Positions 27,201-42,200 of a stretch of 64,000 nt of DNA are shown piece after piece (the stretch's first letter is position 1; each line of letters opens with the position of its first letter). Below the pieces are notes generated by a model. It ran no database searches and was not told the DNA's origin. It saw nothing but the letters and a program-made list of their open reading frames with translations. The translations under genes and the position numbers were made by a program. This DNA is from Antedon mediterranea (taxonomy: Eukaryota; Echinodermata; Crinoidea; Comatulida; Antedonidae). The stretch is from contig NC_092671.1 of NCBI RefSeq assembly GCF_964355755.1, positions 7,387,001 to 7,451,000 on the forward strand. The letters are read 5' to 3'.

Positions 27201-30200
27201 TTAGTAGAGACATATACAAAGAACTATGGAACATTATTATATTAGGCTTCTAAATCTCACTTTATCCACTTTATATGTTGTTTTGTATGTTAAATATTTG
27301 AAACAGATTAAGCATATTATTAATAATACCGTAAATTAATTGTGTTTATCTATTTTTCATTTGACAGAAATTGTTTTTTCTCTCAAACTTTTTTGAAAAC
27401 TTCTCTAACGAAATTTATTCTTACATAAAATCAATCAAAATTACCAGCGAGTAGGACCTAACACAGAAGACACAAATGATATTAATTAAAATTTTGCATG
27501 TATGCACAAAATGCGAAAATCATTGAAGTAGATAATTAGCTAGGATAATAGCAAACCATTGTTAAATAAAAAATGATAATTATTAAATATTTATGATATT
27601 TTGAATATTTACAAGTTTTTTTATTTGAATTAGTTGGCATGATTTTCATTTTAAATGATCTAAAAAAAAACATGACAGAATATTGATACTACAAATTATG
27701 TAATAATTTTTTTTTATAAAAAAGATCAGTCAATATCAATCCATCTTTAATAATACAAGATATATATCAACTGATGTAGATATAACATCCGGCATTTATA
27801 GGTTATATTCCGTTGGGACTATCCAATGACTAAGAATTAGACTAGAAGATAGTATCATATGATGTGTAATTTAATGGCAATCTATCTTGTTAGAGTAACT
27901 AATTAATCAAAACCTTCAATGCCTGTTATTGTTCATCTACAACTTATACCACACAAGCTTTTAAGCTTTTAAAACATTTGATATTATTACGAAAAAGAAA
28001 TAATACACAAAATATAATTTGTACGAGTTATGAGAATTTATTATTGACATATTGAAACAATTTTCAATGGAGTGGAAGATTAATGACTCAAGCCCACCTT
28101 TTGGGAGTCACTCCAAATTGAGAGTGTTCCAATACGCATGTGTATATAGTCCATTTCACAAGATCATCATACTGTGATAAAATCATGCCAGCTTATAATG
28201 TGAATGGGTCTAAACACCAAATTCTGTTATTTACACAGACGTAAGAAAATCGCTCTATATTTCTTTTGTCATCTTTAGCCAAAACGATTTAAAAGGATCT
28301 GCTTGATAACACACAGCGAACCATACCAAACAAATACATTATAATTATGTTATTATTTTCTTAATCAAATCACATCCAGAGGCAGAAACACAGCCGAATG
28401 GAATTTATATCTTTTTCTATTCTATTGATTTATCTATTTTCTATTGATACTCAACTATAAGACTTTATTTATGTTTATGTGTAGGCTCTAGAGCATCTTT
28501 TGTATATGTTTGTCTTGTGAAGGATTGCCACCTATAAGAAGGATAGTGCACGAATTTATTTATGGTTATCCTTGGCAATTTGCCTAAATATATAAAAACA
28601 AAACAAACAAAACAAAAAGCTTTTTCTTTTCAGTTTTTTTTTAAAACTTATCATGTACAATGTAATGTGTTTTGGAAACTCAGCCCCAAAGCCCTTTTTG
28701 GCTTACTTGAGTATCCACACATAAATGAACAAGATTGCAACAAGGTTATCTTATGATTTATTATCTTATGTGAAATAATAAAATAAATGAATAAATTAAT
28801 ATTGGCCAGAAGTAGAAGTATCTCTTGGCCTGCCCTGCCAATTCCCAGCTCTCAGGCTATGATGGCAGTGTGAAGGATAAAAAGCAGCATCTAAAAGTTG
28901 CCCAGAAATAACCGGTTAAATGGCGTTCTAACACGAAATTGAATGGGTGTTTTTAACCGGTTATTTTGCACTGTCTTTTAACCGAAACCACAAAATTTTC
29001 CTGTTTCTGCTTCCAAGAAATTTACACCATTTTCAACCGGTTATTTTTATGCATTAACCGGACCCATGTCTCCTAGTTTCTAAAACCTTCATCATGCGCT
29101 TTATTGCCAATTCTTTGCTCAAATTACAGAGTAAAAAACCACAATAATAACAACGTAATGCTTAAAAATAAGATAATAATCCAGTTTATCATATTTCACA
29201 TAAAACAAACATCCAATATATTAAATCTTCGCTATAATGAGAAACGGTATACAGTATTAAGAAAAAGTATGAAAGATTAAATTGAAATTGAATTTATATA
29301 TTTACGTTAACAATTCTTATAACATTTTCATTTCATAGCATAAGGTATAAATTCTGAGAGTAAAATCACTTTTGGATATTCAATGTGATTTGTAATTTTA
29401 TTTTCTAGATCAAGCGTGAATTTGTATTTTACAAAATGTGCCAAAATTGTGTTTAATATTTTGCCGTGTCATTGATTCTCAGTTTGATATTCTTGGTTTT
29501 ATTGTAACACTCCTTGTCTGTTGTAAGTTTCTTTTTGTTTTTTGATTTGAAACATTCTTTTAAATTAATAAAGTACAGTAATAGAAAGTGAATTAATGTT
29601 TTAACAAAGAAAATAATGTTAAACATTGGAACGTTCTTTTAAAATTAATAAAGTAAAGTAATAGAAAGTAATGTAATATTGTAACAAAGAAAATAACGTT
29701 TACATATCACAAACCAGCATTAAAAAAACCCCATTATTATCATTTTTAAATCTCATTAATGGATAATACTTTCGTACCTCATCTATTCTATCCTTTCTAA
29801 TTTCCCAACCATTTTTAACATCATTAATAATAATTCAGTATTCAGAGCGTTTATTGACATTTTACTTTCAGAAGAAAAAAAATCAACACCGGATTACAAT
29901 ATATTTGGATGTTATGATAGATTACACTGGATACTCAAAAGAGAAGATTTATATAGCCTAGGTGTTAAAGTTATCCATCGATTTTATCGTTAGGTATGAT
30001 AAGGAAAAAATGAAATTCATCTTTGTTTTTTAATATTTATCCCTTATACTGATATCTATAAATATACATTTCTCTCTCAAAGACTGTTACAAGCCACTCT
30101 TGATGGAAATATAGCGATTCTATTGAAGGTCCAATTATAATCCTAGTACCCTAGATTCAAAATAGGTGTGGACTTCTTTACAATTGAGGCTTGCCCCAAT

Positions 30201-33200
30201 ACAATAAAAACGCACACAACTCCACCAAAGGTACTCAAGGAAATTATTAAAATCAAAGGTACTTTTTTAATCAAACCTAAATACAGACCAGTACAAATGT
30301 TATCTTTGGTAATCCACAAAATTAGACTTGCTTTAATATATTTAGGTTTTAGTTGTCATTTATAATTAATTTATAAGCTAGTCCAATCTACATTTATAAC
30401 GTCTTTTAGAATACTATATTACAATGTCATGGTCACACAGATAGAGTGATTTTATGATAAAATTAAGCATTGTTATTCTAAACTATTTACAAGATAATAA
30501 ATTAATCCAGTTTTCTCACTAAAAACCTTTTTATATCCTGAATATATGAAACACTAATAACAACAGCTTGCTTGATATTAACATGACCTATGTAGTATAT
30601 GAGAAATGTATGGTGAAATGCATTTATATTTCTGCATATCATCACAATCGGTCTAATGAAGTTATTGATATATGGTCTTGTTAATTTTACATATGACTAA
30701 ATGATATCCTTAGAGATATGAATGCAGAAATTTGTCTCTATATTAATGATATGAAATCTTCTGGACGGCTTTTTTTTTCTTTATTGTTGCTCTTGGTTCT
30801 TAATTGCATTATAGAACAGAATGATGGCATTTGTTAGTGGCACTGTAGAATAATACCAGATTTCTTTCTAAGTATTGGTTTCAACTTTGGTCTCGTCTAT
30901 GTTTGTTCTAAAATGCAATCTAAACATCATTGAGACAGAACAGTATGAAACTGCAATATTTTTACACAGGTCAAAGGAAGGTTCGCCACAAATATACCAA
31001 CTTAAGTACCTGTAACTACAGTTCGGGTTTTGTTTGCCTGCTCTGCCAGAAAAATAACTATTTTGTTACTAGCTATATAGGCCTATCTAACATAACAACC
31101 CAAAATGGTTGTACAAATTAAATCCCAAATGAACGTCTGTAAACTACTCTACAACAGTGAAACAAAGGAGAAATCAAAGACCATTTTTATAAACTAAATA
31201 AATGTTAATTTCTTTTTAATTCCTGCTATTGAGAAAGAAATGAAATGTGTCTAACATTAATTATTTAAAACTTATTTGTGTTTGTTAAATTCAAACAAAA
31301 CATTGTATAGGAAGATGCTACAGCATATTAAATTATAATGGTTATTTTTGTACACTGGAATACAATATATAAACTGGTATAGCAACAACATTTATTTACC
31401 CAACTTAAATATTAACTACTAATTATCATAACCTCATTCACAGTGATATTAATAATTTACAACCATGAAACACAATGTATGGTATATTAATAAATTTCAA
31501 GACAACATTGAATTCAAGGACTTAAAGCAATTAAAATGAACAGCCATATTGAAATGTGTTTATGCTTCATTTATTATATACCCATGTAGAGTACAATGTA
31601 GAATGGATGATAATAGTCATATTTAATAGTTAAAACAAATATAATTTCTATAATTTGAAATATTATAATTATTAATATTCTTTTTGACAATATTTTATAG
31701 TTTTTATTTTCTTGTCATGGCGACAACTGCCTTCAGGTGTTGATCAATGCTTAAAGTAATTAGTAGGCTACTTATTTTGATATCCTTTCACATATTATCC
31801 TCTTGTATCTTTTTTTCTTTTCTAAAGTATAAATATCTGTTCTTTTTTGTGTGGAAAATAAATGAATGAATAATTCTAAAATACTGTATTTGTATGTTGT
31901 GTGTTGCTATAAAATTATGTTCTACAGTAATTTTTTTTTTTTCTAAAGAAAATAAAGTGCAAAGGATGTAATTAGGTTCTGATGTGTGAAAATGAAACAG
32001 TCACTACACACACTTCCAAAACAAAGCAACTACTAAAATAGCCAATTGTCTTGAAAGACTTACAACAAAATAAGACGTTTTAATTTTAGCTACATTTCGC
32101 ATCTCTTTTGCGCATGAATCATTTTGTTTACAACGTGTTATAGCAGATGTGGGTGAAAAACAAAACTATAAATGCATTTAAATTGATATCATTTTAAAGT
32201 AGTTTAACAAAATAAAGTTGACATTTCATTTATTTTATATACTGTATTTCTGTAACTTAATATTTAAAATGACGATGTGTTTCTGAACAAAATCATCTAT
32301 AAACTAGCTAACGTATATTATGAACATCAATTTATCTAATTCAAACACTTGACAGATTTATTAAAAACCAGGAAAGTAAAAATAAAAGCACCGTATTTTG
32401 ATCAAAATTGTAAAACGAAGCTGATGCAAATATAATCTCATAATCTACCTTGCCGGAAAAACATGGTATTCATATTTTTACATCACTACAAATCCGAAAG
32501 CAATTTCTCAATTACAAGTTAGAAATTTCTTGCATTAGATACTAATAGCTTAGAATACACAAGGTATCATCTTCCCAGATAAACAAACAAATTAAAAAAT
32601 AAAATTACTTTATTCCATTTTATATTTCGTATGCTTTCCTAATGAAATTGTTGAGATGATCAAAATCGTTGCCTTGTACTTTATAGTATAAAAATAAATT
32701 TCAAAAATTAAAATTTATTTAAAAAGAAAAAAAAAATGCAATGCAATTAATCAAAATAATTATAATCAAATTATATGACATTTGTGATAATTTAAAAAAA
32801 TAGGCCGGACTAAGTTAATAAACAAAATATTCAACTAATTTCAAATGCATATATATCCATGGCAAATATTTGAAATGAAAATGCAATTAGAAGCATAGAA
32901 CATGTATATTAAAGTCAAATATAAGAAGCATTATGCGTTTAGTAAAATCTGAAGAGAACGTTAATTAGATCTGTTCCAAGGGAAGGTCACAACACAAGAT
33001 CATGATCGCCATTCACTGCTATTATTTTCTTCTACGTCACACATTCTGGCATAAATATTAAAAACAGATTATAAGAACAAAGAATATTTTCTTTTAAGAT
33101 TTTGGTACAAATATTGTATAAATGAATTTAGGAATCTCACTCATTCACGGTGCTGTACTGTATCTCAACAAATGAGAATATTTGTCCAGCATCATATATT

Positions 33201-36200
33201 AATAGGTAAGGGTTATGTTGGGGTCTCTGATATAGGCATCACATGTGAAACACATATGGTGCTGTATTGCAGAATTTGCCTTGATACAGGGGAAACTTTA
33301 GATATGGTACTGGGGATCAGCTGTGAATCTGAAGATTTTAATGTTATATACTATATAATTGAATGAATATTTAGATGCATTGTAGATTAAGCGTGGTTCC
33401 CACTAGCGACGCGAACGCAAGGACGTAACGCAACGCAAGTGAATTGACCAATCACAAGCGATGGCTTATTCGCTTGTGATTGCTAACTGCCTATAACTTG
33501 CGTTGCGTTTACGTCCTTGCGTTACGTTCTAGTGAGAACCAAGCTTTAGATAGACCTGGTTAATCATGATTTTGGAATACCAAACATTAACAATTTTGCT
33601 TTTAATATCCTATAAAAATAATTTATTATCAATTACAGCGCACAAAATTGACAAATTGTATAATTTTGTATTTTGCTCAGTATTATTTTGGACAATACAG
33701 TACAATATTAACAAGATTATATTGACTTATTACTATTAGAGCAAAGTTTAAACATCGAGCTACTGTATAATAGCTCCATGGTTTAAATAGTAAATATATC
33801 AATATTTCGTATTAGATATTATTATCTTTGTTTGTTATACATTTATCTACACTACTTAACCTGTCCAGGACGATATATGATAATACATAACATCAACAGT
33901 ACATCCTTGTTAGTGTTAACATAGAGCAATAAACATATTGTTATGTTGCTTTATAACCCATACAGTCTTGTAACTGTATATGGTATTTATTCAAATTCTG
34001 ATATTGATTCAATTATTCGAGGTCACATAATTTTTGTTAGGCTTCCTTTGTTCTGTGATATTCGAGTGCACATAGTCTGATCAAAAAAACTTCCTTTCAA
34101 AAATAAACTGAACAATAAATGCTCCTTTTAGATTGGATTTTATGAAGTCAGAATGCATTTTGATCATACCTAACAGAGTACACAGTTAAATTTGCCATGC
34201 TTGCTGTACTAATGTACTAACAAGCAAAGTACAGGTCAACCTTTAGTTTTTAATTACGTAAATGTTTTATTAATGGCAAAATACTTTTAATTTAATTTGC
34301 AGATGCAAAATCTTTAAAAATACAATCCGACAACGGAAAACATAAATTTGGATGCATATTTTATAAGTATCAGCAGCTATAATTCCAGCGACTCATTATG
34401 CAAGGATATGCACACAATTTTTGTTTTGCCGTGTATTCTGTTGATGTCAATATCTACAAAAATGGGGTTAATATTTGCTATACATTGGAAATATGTATTT
34501 TATACAGGGAGGTTCATTTGTACACAATGGGGACAAATCCTCGTCAGATAGGCCTATTTATCATCACTATCGCTGGTGGTCCCCAATTTCAATAGGGCAC
34601 TTGAAGAAAAAAAGGGGTTCAAGTTGTTTATACACATTAGAACTAAAAGATACATTACTAGATATTTTGAGAACCTAAAAGAGAGATTTTTAATCCAAAA
34701 CAAAAATTAATTTTTAAATATTGAAATATTCATGTTTTAATAATTTATACAAATTAAAAAAAGATAATAATATGATGACCCTGTGAACCTTCATTTAAAA
34801 TTAAATACTTTATAATATGATCTAAACCACTCTAAATTGACATTGTACATTCATTATTAATTGCAAATATCAAATTATTGCTACAAGGCATTAATGAAAA
34901 GGAAATAGATGTTAGATTTAAAGTCATTTCTAGTGGCAATAACAAGTATTTGCCAAAAAATGTCTACCCAAAATGCATCTGGTAAACCTAGGTTCTTTAA
35001 AATTAGTAGTTTTGAAATGTTAATTGTTTAAGAAAAATCTAAAAAATATAGATTGAATTGTACCAGCACAACAGACATGAAAGTGAACAGTATACATTTG
35101 AGAATATGAATACCTTTATTCTTTGTTGTACTGTATCATATCATATCATATCATATTAGTGAAAATCAGTGTTTAAATAAAGAGAAATGATGAAATGGGG
35201 TTTTAAGAACAATAATTATGATTTTAATCAGAAATTTTGAAGTGAAAAACATAAATTAAAGGGGTAACTGCTGTTTAAAAATAAATTGATGAAATTCTAA
35301 TCAAAGATAGTATGTAAATAAATCATTAAATTAACAGTTAAGTTCATAATTATATTCTTTTATACGAGTGATTTAATTTGATTTATCAGTATCAGCTGAA
35401 TTAGGAGCAAATTTTATTTACATAGGTCATGTTTAAAAACATAAAAATGGAAATACCAACAATATGGAACTAAAATTATTATTGTTTTCTCGTTTTACTG
35501 TTGTCATTCGCATGTTATAATTGGAGATTGGCGGTCTCTAGTCACTACTAACAATGTAATAATAAATAACAAATAGTATTAGATTAACTTTGTATGTTGT
35601 AAGCAAGTACCTCGTAGATAACAGTGAATTACGTACTATTAATCCCAATAGAACTCCGTCAATGCGGCATGCTTAAGACTGTCACTTTTACGATGGACGA
35701 CACTTAAGATGAATAAAATTTATATTTTATTTTATATATAAATTTATGTGATTCAGTTTAAAGACATTTGTTTTAAGTGCCTTGATAAAAAGATGTATCA
35801 GGATTTACCGCTAAAAATTGACAATAAAAGAATAAAATGCATTAAAAACAATTCAGTATTAAACCTAAACATACAATCAAACAATTATTATTAGTTTTAC
35901 TATATATTAGTACAAAACAATAATAATTATAAACAATATTTATTTTGTAACTGAAACTCACTGAAAAAGTGTGTTCCAACTTCTACTACAGCTGTACCAA
36001 AGAAAATAATGTATTATTAAAACGATAACAACGAACACTATATTAAAACTTTTTATCAAAAGTCAATTACATAAATAAAAGTAAATTAAATTGAATTGAG
36101 ATAAGAAAACTTTTTTTTAAAGACAACACAGTATTAGAATCTATCATTAGACAAATAATTATGAAAAAGATGTTTATTTTTGCCTAACCTACAAAACGGC

Positions 36201-39200
36201 ATAAATACATGACATTATACTATAATTGTCTTATTGTTTTTTCAATGAAGACAATAAAAGACAGTGAGTCATTCAATGGAGTCAAAAGTATCATAGAAGT
36301 ACTATAAATCACATTTCTATCAAGAAAATTAAGATTAGGTTTATTTTAGTTTGTTACTCATCACAAATGTATTGTAGTAGGCCTTATATAGGAAATCAGA
36401 AAAATAATAAATAATAAAGATAATTCTAAATTGTTTGAAATGGTTCAAGAGTACAGTCATTCAACTGATCAATTATTAGTTTTGTATGTACCAGTTTTAT
36501 TACAGTACAGTGCCTGTTATGTAAAAACTCAAAGGAGAAGTCTGTGAAAACGTCTGTGAAGAAGTCTTTGAAGTCATCTCTACAGAAGGGCTGGTTCCTT
36601 GTATTTTGAATTGATTTAAAATCAGAATACTTGGAAAGGAAGACCCAAAAAAAGATGAAAAAAATACTGAAGCCATGATAAATATAAGCATTTTTCAATT
36701 ATAATTATTTTCTTTAATTATTAATTAGGAAAATAAATAACTATACAAGTAAGACTAAATTCAAATTCAAAACAAATATTGCAGTTTTTTTGGAAGTTCT
36801 ATGGAATTATTTTGCATAATGAATCTAAAACCAACTTGTGAAATGTTATCTTTTATAATGTTGCAGAGTGACGACAGAATTCCTTGGGGAAATCACATTC
36901 ATACATCATTCCACTTTTTCCATTTTCACATCATAAATGCAAACTGTTTCCGCTGCCATAATGAATGTATACCATTTCTTGACAACCATGTTCTAATTAC
37001 ATTTGGTAATTCGGATTCATTTCAGATGTTCTTTTGCTAAATTACATCGACTAGATAAAGGTTATCAAAAAGTACAGGAAACATATTTGATATGGAATTG
37101 TTCATCTCAAATGAGAAATATCTATGATTTTCTACATCCCAAGGTTAACAACATCTGACTGAATATTGCTGCCAAAATGAGATATTATGTATAAGAGAAT
37201 TTAAATAAAAGAAAAATAAAATTTGGCAAAATGAAAGCACTTTAAAATAACTTAACATTAAACTCTAAAGTATGTATTTGGCTAATGTTGAACAAGGTTG
37301 TTTTTTTTATATTACAAGCCATGCCAGTAGTTTTTTCAGAAAATCCTCCTTTCGTTTATCCTAAGTGTAATATGATATTGTATTAATTTTTAATTTTTTT
37401 TTTTGGAAGAATGGAAATTAATGATGGATTTGAAATATATTATATTTTCCATTTCTAAATTTTTAAATTTAAATATTCTCTATGATTTTATCAGACAACA
37501 TGACTGGAAACAAACTGAATAAAAAAGAAAGTGGGATTATGATGATGTTGTGAATGAGATCTTCAAATGTAATTCCAACAACAACGACCAAATATTTGTC
37601 TGCTCAAGAATACAGAACCCTCTCCATCCGATATTCATATACAGATTAACAAATTTGTGTTAACGCTTTGCTTTCCAATTGGATTTATTGATAAATACAC
37701 TTCTCTTCCATGCTCAATTAAATAATTGAATTTATTCTAAAAACTAAAAACTCATTACTATGATCATGTACTTTAAATTGAATCTACTTTTAAAAAAACA
37801 ATTCAAATTCTCAGTACATATCAGCACATGGACAGATTGCAATGCGAAATATAAAGACGTGGTTGACGAGAAGCAATCACATCTAATGCCTTTGGGGTTG
37901 TTAAAGAAACTCTACATTTATAGTTCTTTGAACTTAAAACACTGAATGTTCAATTCAAGCGTTTCCGTAATTTCATCTCATCAATAACGTCGCAACTCGG
38001 GGGCTCGGTATAACTTATAACCAGATCAAATATAAAGGATAATGATGATTATCATTATATTGCTGTACTATAACCTGCAAAATTAAAATTTGCGTTGTAG
38101 GCAACGATTAGCGCCATCACCAAGGGAGTCATCACATGCACGATTTTTTTTTTTAATTTAAAAACAATTTACATAATACGAAAAATTAATATTCTAAACT
38201 ATACTAATTTTAATTATAATGTAAAGCTTTGTCTTATGAATACAACTATTCAAAAGATCAAAGGTCAATAATATGTTAACAGTTAATTTCATACAAAATA
38301 ATTCATGCAAAATTATCTTAGTTTTCATTTTAAATATTTTAATTTGTATGATGTTATCATGAAAAATATAAGGACAACTTAAAAAAAGATAAAGACATTA
38401 GAAAAGTAAAAACATTATTTAAATCCTACTCCACTTGTTCCGAAACGAACATTAAACATTTGCATCTATAATCCCTTTGAACATTATTAATCTCTCATCA
38501 TAAACTCCTCAAATAATTGGATAGAAAACGCTCGCATATCACTCTTGTTGTCAATTCTCACGAGACAAATGTTCGCTTTGCTAATGTAATTTTGTTGATG
38601 AATTCGTGATTCGTAGTCGTTTCTTCTACAGATAAAGACATTTTTTTCCTTTAACTACTGCCTTTCAATATAGCAAAGAATTATGAAATATAAAAAGGTA
38701 GTTTTGTGATTCACAACCTAAATGCGTCAATAACAATCGTTGAATGTTTATGCTAGGAATTAATGTAAAGATCCATATGGAAAAGGTCTTGTGGCATAAA
38801 AGAGCCGTGATGGAATGAAGAAGTATGTAAACATAACATGAACAGTTCAAAGACAAAATATATTAAACATTGCATTTTACTAATAAAGAATTTTAAATAG
38901 TAGTTTTAATGTTAAAATAGTACTGATATATAATTACAGTAGCAATTAATATCAAAATGTAAAATATTTAACCATAGTTCTGTTGTGCAATGTTCTGTAT
39001 GTCTGTATCCTCTCTTATGGCTATTTTAGTTTTGTCCAGGTAACCTGGGCACGAAACAGATTTTATTTTACTATTACGAGACAATACTTATGGTAAAAAA
39101 TCTAAAAATTAGGGCTTTTCTTTTAACGCTTGTGCTGTTGTGTTTCATTTTCCTTAAATCATATTTGACAAAAATAGAACACTGTGGTATAAAAGTCAAA

Positions 39201-42200
39201 CTTTTTTTATGTATTTTATGTTTCTTGTTCTCTGGTGGCACTCATTTAATAAGACCTAGGCCTACTGTAGATAAATTGGTTTGTGACAAATATAGAACTC
39301 TGCAAGTGCAACATAAAGGATGTATGTATTACTGTGTCTAATCCCTGGCACTGATTTAAGAATATTACAGTATGTGTATTAATGTATTGTGTGTCAAAAA
39401 TAGGACACGGACAGGTTTACTTGTACTTTTTTTCACCTAGTCACTCACTCATATGACTTCCCTTAAAAGAAAGTTTCAAAATCAATTAAACTGGTTTCTT
39501 TTCTTAATTTTATGATTCATGTTTTCAAATGTTTTACCTGTCAGGAAGTGTTGATGGGGTTTTTCTTTAACAGAGCTGTTTAGTAGTATGGCTTCCATCA
39601 CTCTATATTATTGACTATCCCTTACATATTAAATCATCATCATCATCACCACAATTATCATAAATTCTGAGAATCCTAGTCATAATGAAAATGTTTTTTT
39701 AAATATGAATATTGTTGGAAATAAGTACATTTTCTTTAAATACAATAGACAACTGTTCTTAATAATAGCATTATGATTTTAATTTGATTAAGAAAAAGGG
39801 GATAATGATACTGATTACTTTATTAAAACTATACAGTAAAAGATTTCCAATAATGAATGGATATTTAAACTCTAAAAAATTTGAATTTTATACTGTAATA
39901 GATTTTTTTAATAGCAATACTAACTGCAGGTGATCAGGAATTTATTTGTTGAATTCCCATTATTTTCATTTCCTATTTTTGTCTGAAAAACATTCAAACA
40001 ATATATGGTACACATGAGTATTCAATATACCACAGAAAAAAAGAGATATCGACTGAATTCTTCAGCAAACACTAATAGAATACAGATTTGCCAAAATGGC
40101 GTCAGACACAGAAATCACCTTACATTCATGTTTAATACAGTACATATGATCCTTTTTCGCATTTATCTAGCAGTCTTGTAACCATATACACTTCCTTTGC
40201 TAGTGACTCTGCATGTGGCAGTTATTATGAATAAACCTTTTCAGATCCTGAGGCCGTGGTTTCTAGTCAACAACTTGTTTTCCTATAAAACATCTATTTT
40301 CTAAGAATAATCATTATAACATTTATATGCTAATTCATATTTTTAAATCAGTTATTACAAGCTTTTACAGTATAAGAGTTTTAAAATCAACGAAAATGCG
40401 TGTTGATATATTTTAAAGATTTCTTTTATAGCATCGGAGAGTAAATAAGTGAAAACTGATTTGTTTGACCTTTGTCGCATGGGAAGTTGATAACTTGTGC
40501 GATAGTATATATTTAAATGAGTAATTTGATCTTTTAATTGACTTTTATACTAAATTTCTATCTTGTATTTCTTTTCATAGCAAATAGTTTTAGTTTATAT
40601 TGGTTTTTTTTATTTAAAACAGTTCATGTGAATCTAATAGGTGAAAGACGATCGAATTCTCTATTATTACCTCTGCCAAAGAGGTTATATTTTATATTTT
40701 ACTAGTCTAACAAATTTCCAAAACAAAAATACTTTGGAGAATAAAATTAATTTAAAAAGCAGTATTAAATATTCATTTAGAATTATCACTGTTACGCTGC
40801 ATAAATACTGAAAATGCATAAGATTCCATTAAAAAAGGAAAAATGCTACAAAACAAGCAATTACATTTTTTTTTTCATATTCTCAAAGGACGTTATAATC
40901 TATTTAAATTTAGTATCATTGGTGAAAACAGAAAATATTTGCAGCCAATTTTCAAGCACATACTTATGCCAACAATGTTATGATCACAGCAATATGAATC
41001 AATAAGACATAACACAATGTCAAGGTCACCAAAATGAAAAATACAGTTTATAGGCATGTCTGCATATAAAGCAAATACTGTATGTGTGTTTGGATATATC
41101 CAAATTATTTTCCAGGAAGAAGGAATCATTTTCCCTTTTTATTATAAATAAACAAGTATACGACCGAGTATCCCATGTTCGAATATAATCCCTTATCCTA
41201 ATTTAGAAGAGAAAAAAACCTCCATAAATACTGAACATTGTTATGCATGTAACCAAATTTTCGTATCCAGGCCAACTCATATATCATTAAAAAAAATCAC
41301 ATTTTTTTGGCAAGTATTTCTGGTGGTATTAAATTCCTGGAAAGTGAAGGGATTTCCAGGAAAAAGACATATTACAATTCTGGCTACACGCTCAATTGTA
41401 AACGATGACATATTTCGAGATGTTACACTACTTCTACTATACCTTTAGTATGTTTGACAGGGTTGAAATGTATGACTTATATATTGATAGGTTTATTGAT
41501 AGGTTTATTGTTAAATTCATTAACCAATAAATGCACTATATGCTAAGCCATAAAACTGACCATCTTATCTCAGCATCAAAGTCTTTTAACGAGATACAGT
41601 ACAATTTGAGGTTTAGAAATGATTAAGAAACAACAAGCAATATAACATTCGACGACGATACGTAACCTTCAACTCTTCTGTCAATCTAGAGAACGGCTTA
41701 ATGGCGGATCACATCATATAAAAATCTTGTATTTGAATTCAAGTACTGCAAATACATATCATTAACGGTCAAAAACGGTATTCTTCTATACTACAATCAT
41801 CATCAATTAGGGATTAGCTTCAATTATTGTTAAATAATTTCAATATCATTTACAAGTATTGATGTTCAATTTCTAAAGTGGTCCCTAAAATCTGTCATTA
41901 AACAAAAGAGTCTGAATCTGCTGTACACTAATGCATTGTTTGATATTTTGTGTTTCACTTTTTATATTATTTTCTAATTTTATAGCAAGAAATTTTTTTA
42001 TTATTTTCCAATTCATAATAGGTTATAAAACCTCTTATGTCACCCAACTGTAGCTCATCTTCAATATTAAATAAAAATATTTAATAAATTTGTTTTTTTC
42101 ATGTTTTTGTACACATATAGTATTATAGTTGATACACCACAGTACAAAAAAACAACATACAGTACTTTAACCCTGGACTAACTAAATTGTACTGGTATTA

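Noticed and set aside
36500-36691. Minus-strand Ser/Thr-rich stretch (GTSPSVEMTSKTSSQTFSQT) as an extra N-terminal BAZ2 exon
   Set aside because: The acceptor and phase (1) would fit, but no good phase-1 donor follows; only A|GTTTTT is available. Worth an RNA-seq glance, not annotated.
36801-37040. 79-residue plus-strand frame with several Cys/His
   Set aside because: Cys/His spacing does not match a zinc finger I know, and no flanking exon structure was seen.
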